Below are positions 15,319-24,560 of a DNA stretch of 64,000 nt, one piece after another. How positions within the stretch are numbered: position 1 is the stretch's first letter; every line of letters starts with the position of its first letter. This DNA is from Enterococcus_D entomosocium (GTDB taxonomy: Bacteria > Bacillota > Bacilli > Lactobacillales > Enterococcaceae): NCBI RefSeq assembly GCF_030441895.1, contig NZ_JARJAS010000001.1, one strand, 5' to 3'. Under the pieces are notes generated by a model. The model was not told the origin of the DNA, ran no database searches, and saw nothing but the letters and a program-made list of their open reading frames with translations. A program made the position numbers and the translations under genes.

Positions 15319-17967
15319 TTAGGTTTCTGGTGGTTGATCCATGAGTTGGCGTTGGTTGTCCAAGACTTGCTTTTTGGCTACTTGTTTCTGGTAAAACCAA
15401 GCAAACAAGATAAACAATGCGATGCAGCCAAAGAACAAGCAAACACCGATAACAAAGCCTTGCGGTAAGAAGGACAGTTCCAAGTGATGGGTGCCACTTG
15501 GGATCGTCACACTGATAAAGCCATCTTGAAAGGCCGTGATTGGGACTTCTTTGCCGTCAAGCGTAGCAGTCCAGCCCTTGTCATAAGGGATGGTTGTTAC
15601 AAGCTGCTGCTCTTTTTCAGTCGTGATGTCGGCTTTGGCACTGCGTTTGCCGACAGTCATAGCGACCCCTCGTTCTTGGATCGCATCAATTGCTTGTTGG
15701 TAGGCGTTGGTATCCAAGGTCACGACTTGCGGGTTTTGGAAGGAGATTTCAGGCGTTCCGTAGAAGCTGACGGTGAATTGAACCGTCGTATCGGTCTCAT
15801 AATGTCCTAAGTCGTAGTATTGACCGTTGATACTGATTTGCGTTTCTCGCTGCTGACCGTTGACTGTCACGGTGGCAGATGAGCTTTCCAATTCCCCAAA
15901 GTTGGCAGGGAAGAGACTCAAGTATGCTTGCGAGTTCGCTGGAACCTCCACTTGCCAAGTCACTTCTTTTGCGACATTGCTTTCTTGTTCGGTAAATTTC
16001 ATATACATGCCGTCATTGGTGATATCTGTATTTTTACTATGGATCACCGTGATCGGCTGAAAGGCAAAATACTCTAAATTTAAATCGGCCAAGCCATTGA
16101 AAAGATTTTTCTGGCTCGTCAAGTTGTCGTTTTGCGGCTGTTCAATCGATTCGATGGTCGGTTCAGCCAAGAAACCTAGAGGTAACGCATTTTGATTTTC
16201 ATAGAGCTTGTATTCACCAGATTCTCCGACTCGTTGAAAGCCGTATTTGGTGAGATTTGGCTTGGAGATATTGTATTTGATTCCTGTAAAAGCATCCATC
16301 AGCAAGGTATTATTCGGATAGCGGATATTTAAATTGGTGCCGCGAGACCGAAAGCCCAGCTTATCCAGGTAGCTTGAGGAATTGCGGTTACGAATTGAAG
16401 AAAACATGCTGACCCCGCTGTAGCCATAATTGATACTGTCGTTGGAAGAAACAGGATCAAGGTTTTCTAATCGGAAAAAGGTATCATTGTCTTCGTTGGC
16501 TTGAGTGACTAGTTTTTTGATGTCCGGATAAGGTTCTGTATACAAACTACGAGAAGCATAGTTCCAATCATTCAAAATTCCGCGAACCATGCCGCTCGTA
16601 TTGACGGCCATTTCTCCGCAGACGAAGATCAGCATCAAGATCGTCACTCGTTTTTGTGTTAAAAGACCTAATTGCCCGAACCCAATACATAACAAGTAAA
16701 GAACAAAGAATACGATCGTTAGCGCAAAGGAAGTAGCGGAAACATATTCATAGGTTCCGGCTCCTTTCAATGCGTAGGAGAGGGCAAATACCACGATCGT
16801 AGAAAGACCAATAATGAGAAACAATCCGCGATCTTTTTGCTGAAGTTGCTCCCATCCGTATCCCGCCAGCATGATCACTAAGAAGGAGAACAAATAGGCA
16901 TAGCGGAAAAGGAACATATTTGGGGCATGCATCCCATGCCAAAAAAGATTCATCGGCACGATATAAAAACTGGCGATCAAAACAGCAAACATGCCAGCGT
17001 ATAAGAATTTATCTTTCAAGCGGATTTTCTTCGAAACAAAATATAAAATACACAACAGCAACGGCAATAAGCCGATATAGATGAAGGGAATGGAGCCGTA
17101 TTTTGTCGTATCGTAAACACCGATCATGTTTTTCATCACGAGATCAAAGACATCGGTGGCTTCGGTTTTAAAGGAAGAAATCGTCGTCAATTCTTCCCCG
17201 TTCGACCGCAAATCTAATAAGGCAGGTAAGATGATCACCATTGAGGCGCCGCCAGCTAACAAAGAGGTGATGCCGTAAGGAATGATCGCCCCGCGAGCTT
17301 GCTTCCAGTTGCGACCCAATTGAACCAAGAAATACATCACGGAAAAGAGACCGATCATAAAGCCCATGTAAAAACTGGATAAAAATAACAGCAGATAACT
17401 GATAAATAACACGACTGTTTTTTTCTTTTTCACTAACCGGTCAATACCTAAAATCACTAGCGGTAGATAGATCATGGCATCAAGCCACATGATCAGTTCC
17501 GAATGGGCGGTGATGAAGGACATCAAGGCATAACAGACTGCTAAGGTCACATGCTGCCAACGTTGGATCTTAAAGGTTTGGCTGGCATAGAACCAAAACG
17601 CCAAGCCCGCACTGCCGATTTTGATCAAGGTTAAAAAGTACAGCGCATCTGGCATTAGCTGATTTGGGAAAAATAAGACGAGGGGAGTGAAGATTCCCCC
17701 TAAATAATAGGAGATCAATGCCAGATAATTTAAGCCTAAAGAGGCGTTCCATGTATAAAAGATACTTTGCTTGCCTAAGAGCATATTGCGAAAGCTGGCA
17801 TGAAAGTTTGAGAATTGCGAAAAGGCATCACTGGCTAAGACACTGCGGCTGCTGCCGGGGTAGATACCGATGGTCAAATAGATCACTGCCATGATAAGAA
17901 ACGGCAAGAAGAAACTAGCAAGCATATAAGGCCAATGTTGTTTGGCAAATGTTTTTATTTTCGTCAC
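15319..17967 (-). CDS. YfhO-family polytopic membrane protein
   Basis: An 882-residue protein with a long N-terminal region of about a dozen membrane spans, an extracytoplasmic domain from roughly residue 480 to 840, and a last membrane span near the C-terminus. This matches the YfhO family (GT-C-like fold), whose members are implicated in sugar decoration of lipoteichoic acid or other envelope polymers in Firmicutes. Early acidic motif ASDAFSQFSNFHASFR fits the catalytic loop of GT-C enzymes. The GTG start follows CAGGTGA. It stands alone, transcribed opposite to the Rgg gene. Confidence 0.85.
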   Translation of the reverse strand: MTKIKTFAKQHWPYMLASFFLPFLIMAVIYLTIGIYPGSSRSVLASDAFSQFSNFHASFRNMLLGKQSIFYTWNASLGLNYLALISYYLGGIFTPLVLFFPNQLMPDALYFLTLIKIGSAGLAFWFYASQTFKIQRWQHVTLAVCYALMSFITAHSELIMWLDAMIYLPLVILGIDRLVKKKKTVVLFISYLLLFLSSFYMGFMIGLFSVMYFLVQLGRNWKQARGAIIPYGITSLLAGGASMVIILPALLDLRSNGEELTTISSFKTEATDVFDLVMKNMIGVYDTTKYGSIPFIYIGLLPLLLCILYFVSKKIRLKDKFLYAGMFAVLIASFYIVPMNLFWHGMHAPNMFLFRYAYLFSFLVIMLAGYGWEQLQQKDRGLFLIIGLSTIVVFALSYALKGAGTYEYVSATSFALTIVFFVLYLLCIGFGQLGLLTQKRVTILMLIFVCGEMAVNTSGMVRGILNDWNYASRSLYTEPYPDIKKLVTQANEDNDTFFRLENLDPVSSNDSINYGYSGVSMFSSIRNRNSSSYLDKLGFRSRGTNLNIRYPNNTLLMDAFTGIKYNISKPNLTKYGFQRVGESGEYKLYENQNALPLGFLAEPTIESIEQPQNDNLTSQKNLFNGLADLNLEYFAFQPITVIHSKNTDITNDGMYMKFTEQESNVAKEVTWQVEVPANSQAYLSLFPANFGELESSSATVTVNGQQRETQISINGQYYDLGHYETDTTVQFTVSFYGTPEISFQNPQVVTLDTNAYQQAIDAIQERGVAMTVGKRSAKADITTEKEQQLVTTIPYDKGWTATLDGKEVPITAFQDGFISVTIPSGTHHLELSFLPQGFVIGVCLFFGCIALFILFAWFYQKQVAKKQVLDNQRQLMDQPPET

Positions 17968-18090
17968 AAGAAGTCACCTGTTCTTTATCAATTTTTTCTT
18001 AGTTTACCACAGGTGAATCGATTAAAAAAACAAAGACCTATTTTCTTTAATGAAAACCTAAGTGAAAGCGCACCAAAGAAAAAAGGGTAC

Positions 18091-18116
18091 AAAAAAAGCC
18101 GTTCAAAACGAACGGC
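18091..18116 (-). terminator. Terminator of rpmB
   Basis: On the minus strand GCCGTTC-GTTTT-GAACGGC is a 7-bp stem followed by seven T residues, 14 bases past the rpmB stop codon. Confidence 0.9.
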
Positions 18117-18129
18117 CGAAAAGGTCTAA

Positions 18130-18318
18130 TTATACGCGCTCAACTTTTCCAGATTTCAAAGCACGAGTTGACACCCAAACTTTTTTAGGTTTTCCGTCAA
18201 TCATAACGCGAACTTTTTGCAAGTTAGGTTTCACAGTACGTTTTGTCGCATTCATTGCGTGAGAACGATTGTTTCCACTTGCAGTTTTACGTCCAGTAAA
18301 GTAACAAACTTTAGCCAT
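18130..18318 (-). CDS. rpmB: 50S ribosomal protein L28
   Basis: The 62-residue product begins MAKVCYFTGRKTASGNNRSHAMNATKR and ends STRALKSGKVERV, the standard short L28. Only one cysteine is present, so this is the zinc-free (C-) form. The ATG follows AAAGGAGG on the minus strand. It is monocistronic and divergent from the Asp23-family gene, the arrangement seen across many Firmicutes. Confidence 0.97.
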   Translation of the reverse strand: MAKVCYFTGRKTASGNNRSHAMNATKRTVKPNLQKVRVMIDGKPKKVWVSTRALKSGKVERV

Positions 18319-18423
18319 GTGGTTATTTCCTCCTTTGCCTTGATGTTGGAGCGCTATTTCAGCTCATACCATCTGAATTTATCACAGAAAGGTGAAAAAA
18401 GCAAGAGTAATTTTCAAGAAACA

Positions 18424-18539
18424 TTGACTTTTCCCAGTAAACATTGTAAATTAAACAAGGTCGAAATGCAAGACGTTTGGTCAGAAAGCCCCTTTTCATA
18501 TGTCTCATCCTTTTATTTGCGGTACAGCTATGATAAAAT
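18424..18539 (+). promoter_or_regulatory. Two candidate promoters for the Asp23-family/fakA operon
   Basis: TTGACT (18424-18429) and TAAATT (18447-18452) are 17 bases apart. A second candidate, nearer the gene, is an extended -10 TG-A-TAAAAT at 18531-18539, 45 bases before the start codon. Confidence 0.5.
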
Positions 18540-18584
18540 ATGTAAGAAGAAAGATGGGTCATGCCCATTGAAGGAGGCTATAAA

Positions 18585-18947
18585 ATGGCTGTAAAAATTC
18601 AAACCTCATCAGGTATTATTGAAATCAGCAATGAAGTCATTGCAACAGTGGTCGGAGGCGCAGCAACAGATGTGTTCGGCATTGTTGGTATGGCTAGCAA
18701 GAAACAAATCAAAGATAACATCAATGAAATTTTACGAAAAGAAAATTATTCTCGCGGTGTCGTTGTCCGCCAAGAAGAAAACGGCATTGCAGTGGATGTA
18801 TACACGATTGTTAGCTATGGAACAAAAATTTCCGAAGTTTCCCGCAACGTGCAGGAAAAAGTGAAATACAACTTAGAAACGATGCTAGGTGTATCTGCGA
18901 ACTCGGTAAATGTATTTGTTCAAGGCGTACGTGTACTGCCAGATTAG
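18585..18947 (+). CDS. Asp23/Gls24-family protein (YloU type)
   Basis: A 120-residue DUF322/Asp23-family protein, the family of alkaline-shock and general-stress proteins that often attach to the cell envelope. It begins VKIQTSSGIIEISNEVIATVVGGAATDVFGIVGMASK and ends SVNVFVQGVRVLPD. ATG 18585 follows AAGGAGG; an upstream in-frame ATG at 18561 lies before that site. It directly precedes fakA, a pairing conserved in Firmicutes, which suggests a link with fatty-acid incorporation, though the molecular role is unknown. Confidence 0.93.
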   Translation: MAVKIQTSSGIIEISNEVIATVVGGAATDVFGIVGMASKKQIKDNINEILRKENYSRGVVVRQEENGIAVDVYTIVSYGTKISEVSRNVQEKVKYNLETMLGVSANSVNVFVQGVRVLPD

Positions 18948-18993
18948 GCAAGGGATCCGTTCATGGCGGATGATTTTAAGGAGGACTATCTAA

Positions 18994-20676
18994 GTGAAGG
19001 TAACGAATATCAGCGCAAGTCAGTTTCAAGAAATGGTGCAGGCAGGCGCGGCTCGTCTACAAGTTAATGCAGAGTTTGTCAACTCATTGAATGTGTTTCC
19101 TGTTCCAGATGGAGACACCGGGACAAACATGAATCTATCCATGACCAGTGGAGCAAAAGCTGTCGCAGATGCGACTTCAGAAAACGTCGGCGATCTTGCC
19201 GCTACACTTTCAAAAGGACTATTGATGGGCGCACGTGGGAATTCCGGCGTCATTTTGTCTCAATTATTCCGCGGTTTTTCTAAAGCTATCCCGACCGCAG
19301 AAACACTCACTGCACCAGAATTGGCTCAAGCCTTTACTCATGGAGTAGAAACCGCCTATAAAGCAGTCATGAAACCTGTGGAAGGAACCATCTTGACTGT
19401 GGCACGCATCTCAGCTGAATATGGCGAGAAAAAAGCACAAACTACCGATGATTGTATCGAAGTGATGAAAGCCGTGGTTCACGGCGCAAAACGTTCATTG
19501 GCGAAAACCCCTGATCTATTGCCCGTCTTAAAAGAAGTCGGCGTGGTAGATAGCGGCGGTCAAGGATTGTTGTTTATCTATGAAGGCTTCTTAAATGCAT
19601 TGACTGGGGAATACCCAGCCGATGAAATCTTCGAACCTTCCCCAGCGGCTATGGACGAAATGGTCAATGCCGAACATCATCGCAGCGTTCAAGGGCACTT
19701 AGCGACAGAAGACATCACCTTTGGTTATTGTACAGAAATCATGGTGAAGATCGGTGAAGGTCCGACTGTAGATAGTGAATTTGATTATGAAACATTCCGT
19801 AATTACTTAAACGAGTTAGGGGATTCCTTATTAGTGGTCAATGACGATGAGATCATCAAAGTCCATGTCCATACGGAACATCCCGGCGAAGTTATGAATT
19901 ATGGTCAAAAATTCGGTTCGTTGGTGAAAATCAAAGTCGATAACATGCGTCTTCAGCATGAAACGATCTTGGAACACGATCAGCAAGAAGCAAAAACTGC
20001 ACCAGTAAAACGTCCGCGGACACCATTTGCGATCATCGCGATCGCGGCTGGCGAAGGCTTGAAAGAATTGTTTACTAGCCTAGGCGCTTCTTATGTCATC
20101 AGTGGTGGCCAAACGATGAACCCAAGTACAGAAGACATTTTGGTGGCAATCAATGAAGTCAATGCTGATCAAGTGATCGTATTACCGAACAACAAAAATA
20201 TCTTTATGGCTGCGCAGCAAGCAGCGGAAGTTTCCGAGATTCCAGTAGCGGTTGTTGAAACACGGACGATCTCTCAAGGGATGACGGCGATGCTAGCCTT
20301 CCACGAGCAATCCACACTAGCTGAAAACCAGCAAGCGATGACTGATGTCTTAGCAAGTGTTGTCAGTGGCTCAGTGACCCATGCGATCCGTAATACATCA
20401 ATTGATGGCATCGAAATCACAGAAGGCGACTTCTTAGGAATGGTGGACGGCAAAATCGTTGTTTCTGTTCCCGATCGTTTCTCTGCTTCGATGACTACCT
20501 TAGAAAAAATGATCACAGAAGATACTGAGATCGTCACCATCATTATCGGTGAAGAAGGCAAAGCCAAAGAAGCAGCGAAAATCGAAGAAGCGATCGTTGA
20601 ACTGCATCCTGAGATCGAAGTAGAGATCCATCAAGGAGATCAGCCGGTTTATCCATATCTTTTCTCAGCAGAATAA
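18994..20676 (+). CDS. fakA: Fatty acid kinase catalytic subunit FakA (DAK2/YloV)
   Basis: FakA phosphorylates fatty acids held by FakB proteins so that they enter phospholipid synthesis through PlsX/PlsY. The 560-residue protein has the N-terminal kinase domain with the nucleotide/metal motif PDGDTGTNMNLSM and the LLMGARGNSGVILSQLFRG segment, followed by middle and C-terminal DegV-like regions. The GTG start follows AAGGAGG. Its neighbours, the Asp23 protein upstream and recG-plsX-acpP downstream, put exogenous fatty-acid use next to the PlsX route. No FakB gene lies in this window. Confidence 0.95.
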   Translation: MKVTNISASQFQEMVQAGAARLQVNAEFVNSLNVFPVPDGDTGTNMNLSMTSGAKAVADATSENVGDLAATLSKGLLMGARGNSGVILSQLFRGFSKAIPTAETLTAPELAQAFTHGVETAYKAVMKPVEGTILTVARISAEYGEKKAQTTDDCIEVMKAVVHGAKRSLAKTPDLLPVLKEVGVVDSGGQGLLFIYEGFLNALTGEYPADEIFEPSPAAMDEMVNAEHHRSVQGHLATEDITFGYCTEIMVKIGEGPTVDSEFDYETFRNYLNELGDSLLVVNDDEIIKVHVHTEHPGEVMNYGQKFGSLVKIKVDNMRLQHETILEHDQQEAKTAPVKRPRTPFAIIAIAAGEGLKELFTSLGASYVISGGQTMNPSTEDILVAINEVNADQVIVLPNNKNIFMAAQQAAEVSEIPVAVVETRTISQGMTAMLAFHEQSTLAENQQAMTDVLASVVSGSVTHAIRNTSIDGIEITEGDFLGMVDGKIVVSVPDRFSASMTTLEKMITEDTEIVTIIIGEEGKAKEAAKIEEAIVELHPEIEVEIHQGDQPVYPYLFSAE

Positions 20677-20690
20677 ACAAATTAGGCGGC

Positions 20691-20731
20691 GGGGGCAAAA
20701 ATCGTAGATGATTTTTGGCTCCGTCTTTTTC
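20691..20731 (+). terminator. Terminator after fakA
   Basis: GGGGGCAAAAATC and GATTTTTGGCTCC form a 13-bp stem with one G-G mismatch and a six-base loop, followed by GTCTTTTT. It precedes the chosen recG start, so recG needs readthrough or its own promoter. Confidence 0.75.
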
Positions 20732-20789
20732 TATGAATGCAGGAACCCCTGCAATGAATCAAAATCACTTTTGGAAAAGGAGGGTACCT

Positions 20790-22820
20790 ATGCTAAATCA
20801 GCCACTTACGGTATTAAAGGGTGTCGGGGAAAAACGCGCCCAAGACTTGGCAAGTTTAGGGATCGAAACCATCGAAGACCTGCTGAAGTATTATCCGTTT
20901 CGTTATGAAGACATTCAAGAACGGCAATTAGCGGAGATTCAAGACCAAGAAAAAGTAACGATCAAGGGGATCGTCGTTTCCCCGCCAGTCGTCAATCGCT
21001 TTGGCTATAAAAAAAGTCGGTTGCAATTTCGCATGATGCAAGACCACGATGTCTTTAATGTCTCCTTTTTCAATCAGCCTTATTTGAAGGACAAAGTAGA
21101 GGTCTCAGAAGAGATCGCCGTCTATGGCAAATGGGACGCCAAACGCAAAGGACTGACGGGGATGAAGATTCTTGGTAGTAAAAGTGGCGAAGACTTTGCA
21201 CCGATCTATCATGTCAATAAAGCCGTGCGTCAAAGTGTTTTGATCGAACTGATCAAACAGGCATTTCTTGATTTTGGTGATCAGATCACGGAGATCTTGC
21301 CTTTGTCATTGATCGAAAAATATCGGTTGTTGGATCGAAAATCCGCGATGTTTGCAATGCATTTTCCCAAAGATCCCCAAGAGAGCCATCAAGCGAAGCG
21401 TCGGGTGATTTTTGAAGAGTTCTTTTTGTTCCAAATGCAGATCCAAGGACTGAAGAAAAGCGAAAAAGCCGAGAAAAACGGCTTGGCGATCGATTATGAT
21501 GTGCAACGCTTGAAAGAATTTACTCGTAAACTGCCCTTTGAATTGACGAATGCGCAAAAGCGCGTGACCAATGAAATCTGCCATGACCTGAAAAGTCCGC
21601 AGCACATGCAGCGGCTCTTGCAAGGAGATGTAGGGAGCGGGAAAACAGTCGTTGCGGCGATCGCCCTCTATGCTACGATGACGGCTGGCTTTCAGGGCGC
21701 ACTGATGGTGCCGACTGAAATTTTGGCCCAACAGCACCTAGAAAGCTTGAATCAACTCTTTGACCCCTTAGAAGTGACCACCGCTCTTTTGACAGGCTCG
21801 ACCAAACCAAAAGAACGGCGGGTCATCTTAGAACAATTAGCAGCCGGGGAGATCGATATCATCGTTGGGACCCATGCGCTGATCCAAGAAGGGGTAGACT
21901 TTGCACATCTTGGCTTAGTCATCACCGATGAACAACACCGTTTTGGGGTCAATCAGCGAAAAGTATTAAGGGAAAAAGGCTATCTGCCTGATGTGCTCTT
22001 TATGACCGCCACACCAATCCCACGTACACTAGCGATCACCGCCTATGGCGAAATGGATGTTTCGGTGATCGATGAAATGCCGGCAGGACGGATTCCTGTA
22101 GAGACTCGCTGGGTCCGGCCACCGCAGTTTGAATCGATCTTAGAGTGGGCGCAAAAAGAATTGGCACAGGGGCATCAGATGTATGTCATCTGTCCTTTGA
22201 TCGAAGAATCCGAAATGCTGGATGTCAAGAATGCCACGGAGATTTATGAGCAGCTGCAAAGTTATTTTTCCCCAACCTATCAAGTAGGGATGTTGCACGG
22301 GAAAATGAAGAATCAAGAAAAAGACACTATTATGGAAGCATTCAAAGAAAATCAACTGCAGATCTTGGTTTCCACGACGGTCATCGAAGTAGGGGTCAAT
22401 GTTCCCAATGCGACAGTGATGCTGATCATCGATGCTGATCGTTTCGGATTAGCCCAGCTCCACCAATTACGTGGACGGGTAGGACGCGGCGCCGATGCTT
22501 CTTACTGTATTTTGATCGCGAACCCGAAAAATGAGACGGGGGTCGAACGAATGAAAATCATGACAGAAACCACCAACGGCTTTGTAGTCAGCGAAAAAGA
22601 CCTACAGTTGCGGGGGCCAGGAGAAGTCTTCGGCAATCGACAATCGGGCTTGCCAGAGTTTGCGGCTGCCGATTTGGTCGCGGATGCCCATATTCTAGAA
22701 GTGGCACAAGTCGAAGCTACCCAGCTTTGGCAAAAAAACAGCTGGCAGCTGTTGCCAGAATTTTCGGCATTGGCGAACTATTTGGCAGCAAAAAAAGCAG
22801 ACAAACAATTTTTTGATTAA
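20790..22820 (+). CDS. recG: ATP-dependent DNA helicase RecG
   Basis: RecG remodels stalled forks and branched DNA. The 676-residue protein has the N-terminal wedge/OB domain (VTIKGIVVSPPVVNRFGYKKSR), then SF2 helicase motifs: Walker A GDVGSGKTVVA, DEQH box, TATPIPRTLA, and the late HQLRGRVGRG. ATG 20790 is chosen because AAAGGAGGG lies directly upstream and a terminator stem occupies the region before it; the longer in-frame start at 20715 lies within that terminator. plsX follows after 45 bases. Confidence 0.97.
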   Translation: MLNQPLTVLKGVGEKRAQDLASLGIETIEDLLKYYPFRYEDIQERQLAEIQDQEKVTIKGIVVSPPVVNRFGYKKSRLQFRMMQDHDVFNVSFFNQPYLKDKVEVSEEIAVYGKWDAKRKGLTGMKILGSKSGEDFAPIYHVNKAVRQSVLIELIKQAFLDFGDQITEILPLSLIEKYRLLDRKSAMFAMHFPKDPQESHQAKRRVIFEEFFLFQMQIQGLKKSEKAEKNGLAIDYDVQRLKEFTRKLPFELTNAQKRVTNEICHDLKSPQHMQRLLQGDVGSGKTVVAAIALYATMTAGFQGALMVPTEILAQQHLESLNQLFDPLEVTTALLTGSTKPKERRVILEQLAAGEIDIIVGTHALIQEGVDFAHLGLVITDEQHRFGVNQRKVLREKGYLPDVLFMTATPIPRTLAITAYGEMDVSVIDEMPAGRIPVETRWVRPPQFESILEWAQKELAQGHQMYVICPLIEESEMLDVKNATEIYEQLQSYFSPTYQVGMLHGKMKNQEKDTIMEAFKENQLQILVSTTVIEVGVNVPNATVMLIIDADRFGLAQLHQLRGRVGRGADASYCILIANPKNETGVERMKIMTETTNGFVVSEKDLQLRGPGEVFGNRQSGLPEFAAADLVADAHILEVAQVEATQLWQKNSWQLLPEFSALANYLAAKKADKQFFD

Positions 22821-22865
22821 AGAATATGCTATACTGATTGGGAAAATGAAGGGAGTGGCAGCGAG

Positions 22866-23885
22866 ATGCGGATTGCTGTTGATGCAATGGGCGGAGACAA
22901 CGCCCCAAAAGCGATCGTAGAAGGAGTCATGCTGGCGAAAAAAGACTTTCCAGAGATTGAATTCCTCCTTTACGGAAAAGAAAATGAAATCAAAAAATAC
23001 ATGACGGATGATAAAAATGTCACTATCATCCACACAGATGAAAAAATCAATAGTGATGACGAACCCGTCAAAGCAATCAGACGGAAAAAAACTGCTTCAA
23101 TGGTCTTAGCGGCACAAGCAGTGAAAAATGGCGAAGCAGATGCGATTTTTTCAGCTGGAAATACCGGTGCCTTGTTAGCGGCTGGTTTGTTTATTGTCGG
23201 TCGGATCAAAGGAATCGATCGTCCAGGATTGATGTCCACAATGCCAGTGATCGGCAAAGATGCTGGCTTTGATATGCTGGATCTAGGTGCCAATGCCGAC
23301 AATAAACCAGAACATTTGGCAAACTATGCCGTCTTAGGATCCTTTTACGCCCAAAAAGTTCGTGGGATCAATCGACCACGGGTCGGCTTGTTAAATAACG
23401 GAACGGAAGAAACCAAAGGTAGTGAATTAACGAAAAAAGCCTTTGAACTGCTGTCAGCGGATCCTACGATCCACTTTATCGGCAATGTCGAAGCCCGGGA
23501 ATTACTGGATGGTGCAGCTGACGTCGTCGTGACAGATGGCTTTACTGGGAACGCTGTTTTGAAATCGATCGAAGGAACCGCCTTGAACTTGATGGCGTTG
23601 TTGAAACAATCGATTCTTGATTCAGGTACCAAAGGAAAATTAGGCGCATTGTTACTGAAAGATGCATTGCGGAAAGTGAAAAATGAAATGGATTATGCGA
23701 AACATGGCGGGGCCGTATTGTTTGGTTTGAAAGCACCAGTCATCAAAACCCATGGTGCGACAGGACCAGAAGCGGTAGCGTACACCATCAAGCAGATCCA
23801 TACGATGCTAGCAACAGATGTCGTGGCACAATTGGTCGCCCACTTTGAAGAAATGCCGGCTGCAAAAGACGAAACGCAATCATAA
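22866..23885 (+). CDS. plsX: Phosphate acyltransferase PlsX
   Basis: PlsX converts acyl-ACP and phosphate to acyl-phosphate, the donor for PlsY. The 339-residue product begins MRIAVDAMGGDNAPKAIVEG, with SAGNTGALLAAG and LLNNGTEETKG motifs of the family. The ATG follows GGGAGTGG. It is located between recG and acpP, so acyl-ACP substrate carrier and enzyme are encoded side by side; FakA, 4 kb upstream, provides the parallel acyl-phosphate route. Confidence 0.97.
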   Translation: MRIAVDAMGGDNAPKAIVEGVMLAKKDFPEIEFLLYGKENEIKKYMTDDKNVTIIHTDEKINSDDEPVKAIRRKKTASMVLAAQAVKNGEADAIFSAGNTGALLAAGLFIVGRIKGIDRPGLMSTMPVIGKDAGFDMLDLGANADNKPEHLANYAVLGSFYAQKVRGINRPRVGLLNNGTEETKGSELTKKAFELLSADPTIHFIGNVEARELLDGAADVVVTDGFTGNAVLKSIEGTALNLMALLKQSILDSGTKGKLGALLLKDALRKVKNEMDYAKHGGAVLFGLKAPVIKTHGATGPEAVAYTIKQIHTMLATDVVAQLVAHFEEMPAAKDETQS

Positions 23886-23917
23886 TGCAATCATTGTAAT
23901 GAAATTGCAAAAAAATC

Positions 23918-23965
23918 TAGACAAAAAGCATAGAAAGCAGTACAATGTTTGTTAGCCATTCTATG
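23918..23965 (+). promoter_or_regulatory. Promoter of acpP with flanking inverted repeat
   Basis: TAGACA (23918-23923) and TACAAT (23941-23946), spaced 17, form a good sigma-A promoter. CATAGAA at 23929-23935 and TTCTATG at 23959-23965 are perfect inverted repeats that straddle the -10 and presumed start site, a possible operator. Confidence 0.65.
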
Positions 23966-23995
23966 TTTTGTGCAAACGCGTGGAGGTGAAGCCAG

Positions 23996-24238
23996 TTGAC
24001 ACGAGATGAAGTATTCAAGAAAGTTGCGGTCGTAATCGCCAATCATTTTGAAATTGACGCAGAGAACGTAACGGATACGATGAGCATTAAAGACGACTTG
24101 AACGCTGATTCGATCAGTGTGATGGAATTCGTCCTTGAACTAGAAGATGAATTTGGTACCGAGATTTCTGATGAAGATGCCGAGCAGATCGAAACAGTCG
24201 GTGGAGCGGTTGATTATATTTCAAGCCATCTTGCTTAA
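23996..24238 (+). CDS. acpP: Acyl carrier protein
   Basis: An 80-residue acidic four-helix carrier. The phosphopantetheine serine lies in LNADSISVMEFVLELEDEFG (DSIS rather than the commoner DSLD). The start is TTG at 23996, six bases after GGAGGTGA. It follows plsX with its own promoter. Enterococci and relatives often have a second ACP within the fatty-acid synthesis operon; this copy, next to plsX, could be the one used for phospholipid acylation. The symbol could equally be acpA or acpP2. Confidence 0.93.
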   Translation: MTRDEVFKKVAVVIANHFEIDAENVTDTMSIKDDLNADSISVMEFVLELEDEFGTEISDEDAEQIETVGGAVDYISSHLA

Positions 24239-24249
24239 GACAGACATAA

Positions 24250-24285
24250 GAGCTAAGTCCTAGATGACTTAGCTCTTTCTTTCTC
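24250..24285 (+). terminator. Terminator of acpP
   Basis: GAGCTAAGTC and GACTTAGCTC form a 10-bp perfect stem followed by TTTCTTTCT. Confidence 0.85.
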
Positions 24286-24382
24286 ATAATTGATCCGCTG
24301 TGATTTGGGCGGTTTTTCTTTAGAATCGAAATCAAAAAAACGATCGTTAAACCTGACATGACGGCGTTGGAAGCATAATGTA

Positions 24383-24397
24383 AATTTTCTGAAAATT
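24383..24397 (+). promoter_or_regulatory. CodY box upstream of opp
   Basis: AATTTTCTGAAAATT matches the published CodY consensus AATTTTCWGAAAATT at all 15 positions. It ends 23 bases before the -35 of the opp promoter. A weaker second match (11/15) at 24408-24422 overlaps the -35. CodY represses peptide and amino-acid uptake genes when branched-chain amino acids and GTP are plentiful. Confidence 0.85.
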
Positions 24398-24420
24398 CAG
24401 TGTATTAAGTTTTCTGGGAC

Positions 24421-24449
24421 TTGCATTATTGTTAGCATTTCTATATAAT
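24421..24449 (+). promoter_or_regulatory. Promoter of the opp operon
   Basis: TTGCAT (24421-24426) and TATAAT (24444-24449) are spaced 17 bases. The start codon of oppD is about 110 bases downstream, leaving an AT-rich leader in which no strong structure is visible. Confidence 0.8.
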
Positions 24450-24560
24450 TATTAAGAATATATTATACAATGTTAAGAAAGCTTTTGGAAATGAAATGCA
24501 TGTTCCTTCTTTTTTACATTAAAACGCAAGACATCTTAGAAAGTAGAGAGGGGTATTCGA

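Noticed and set aside
18061..18075. cre-like sequence GTGAAAGCGCACCAA upstream of the yfhO-like gene
   Set aside because: Two consensus positions fail and it lies about 95 bases from the gene without a convincing promoter nearby.
18404..18420. CodY-like sequence near the Asp23-family promoter
   Set aside because: Only 11 of 15 positions agree and the central dyad is broken by an extra A.
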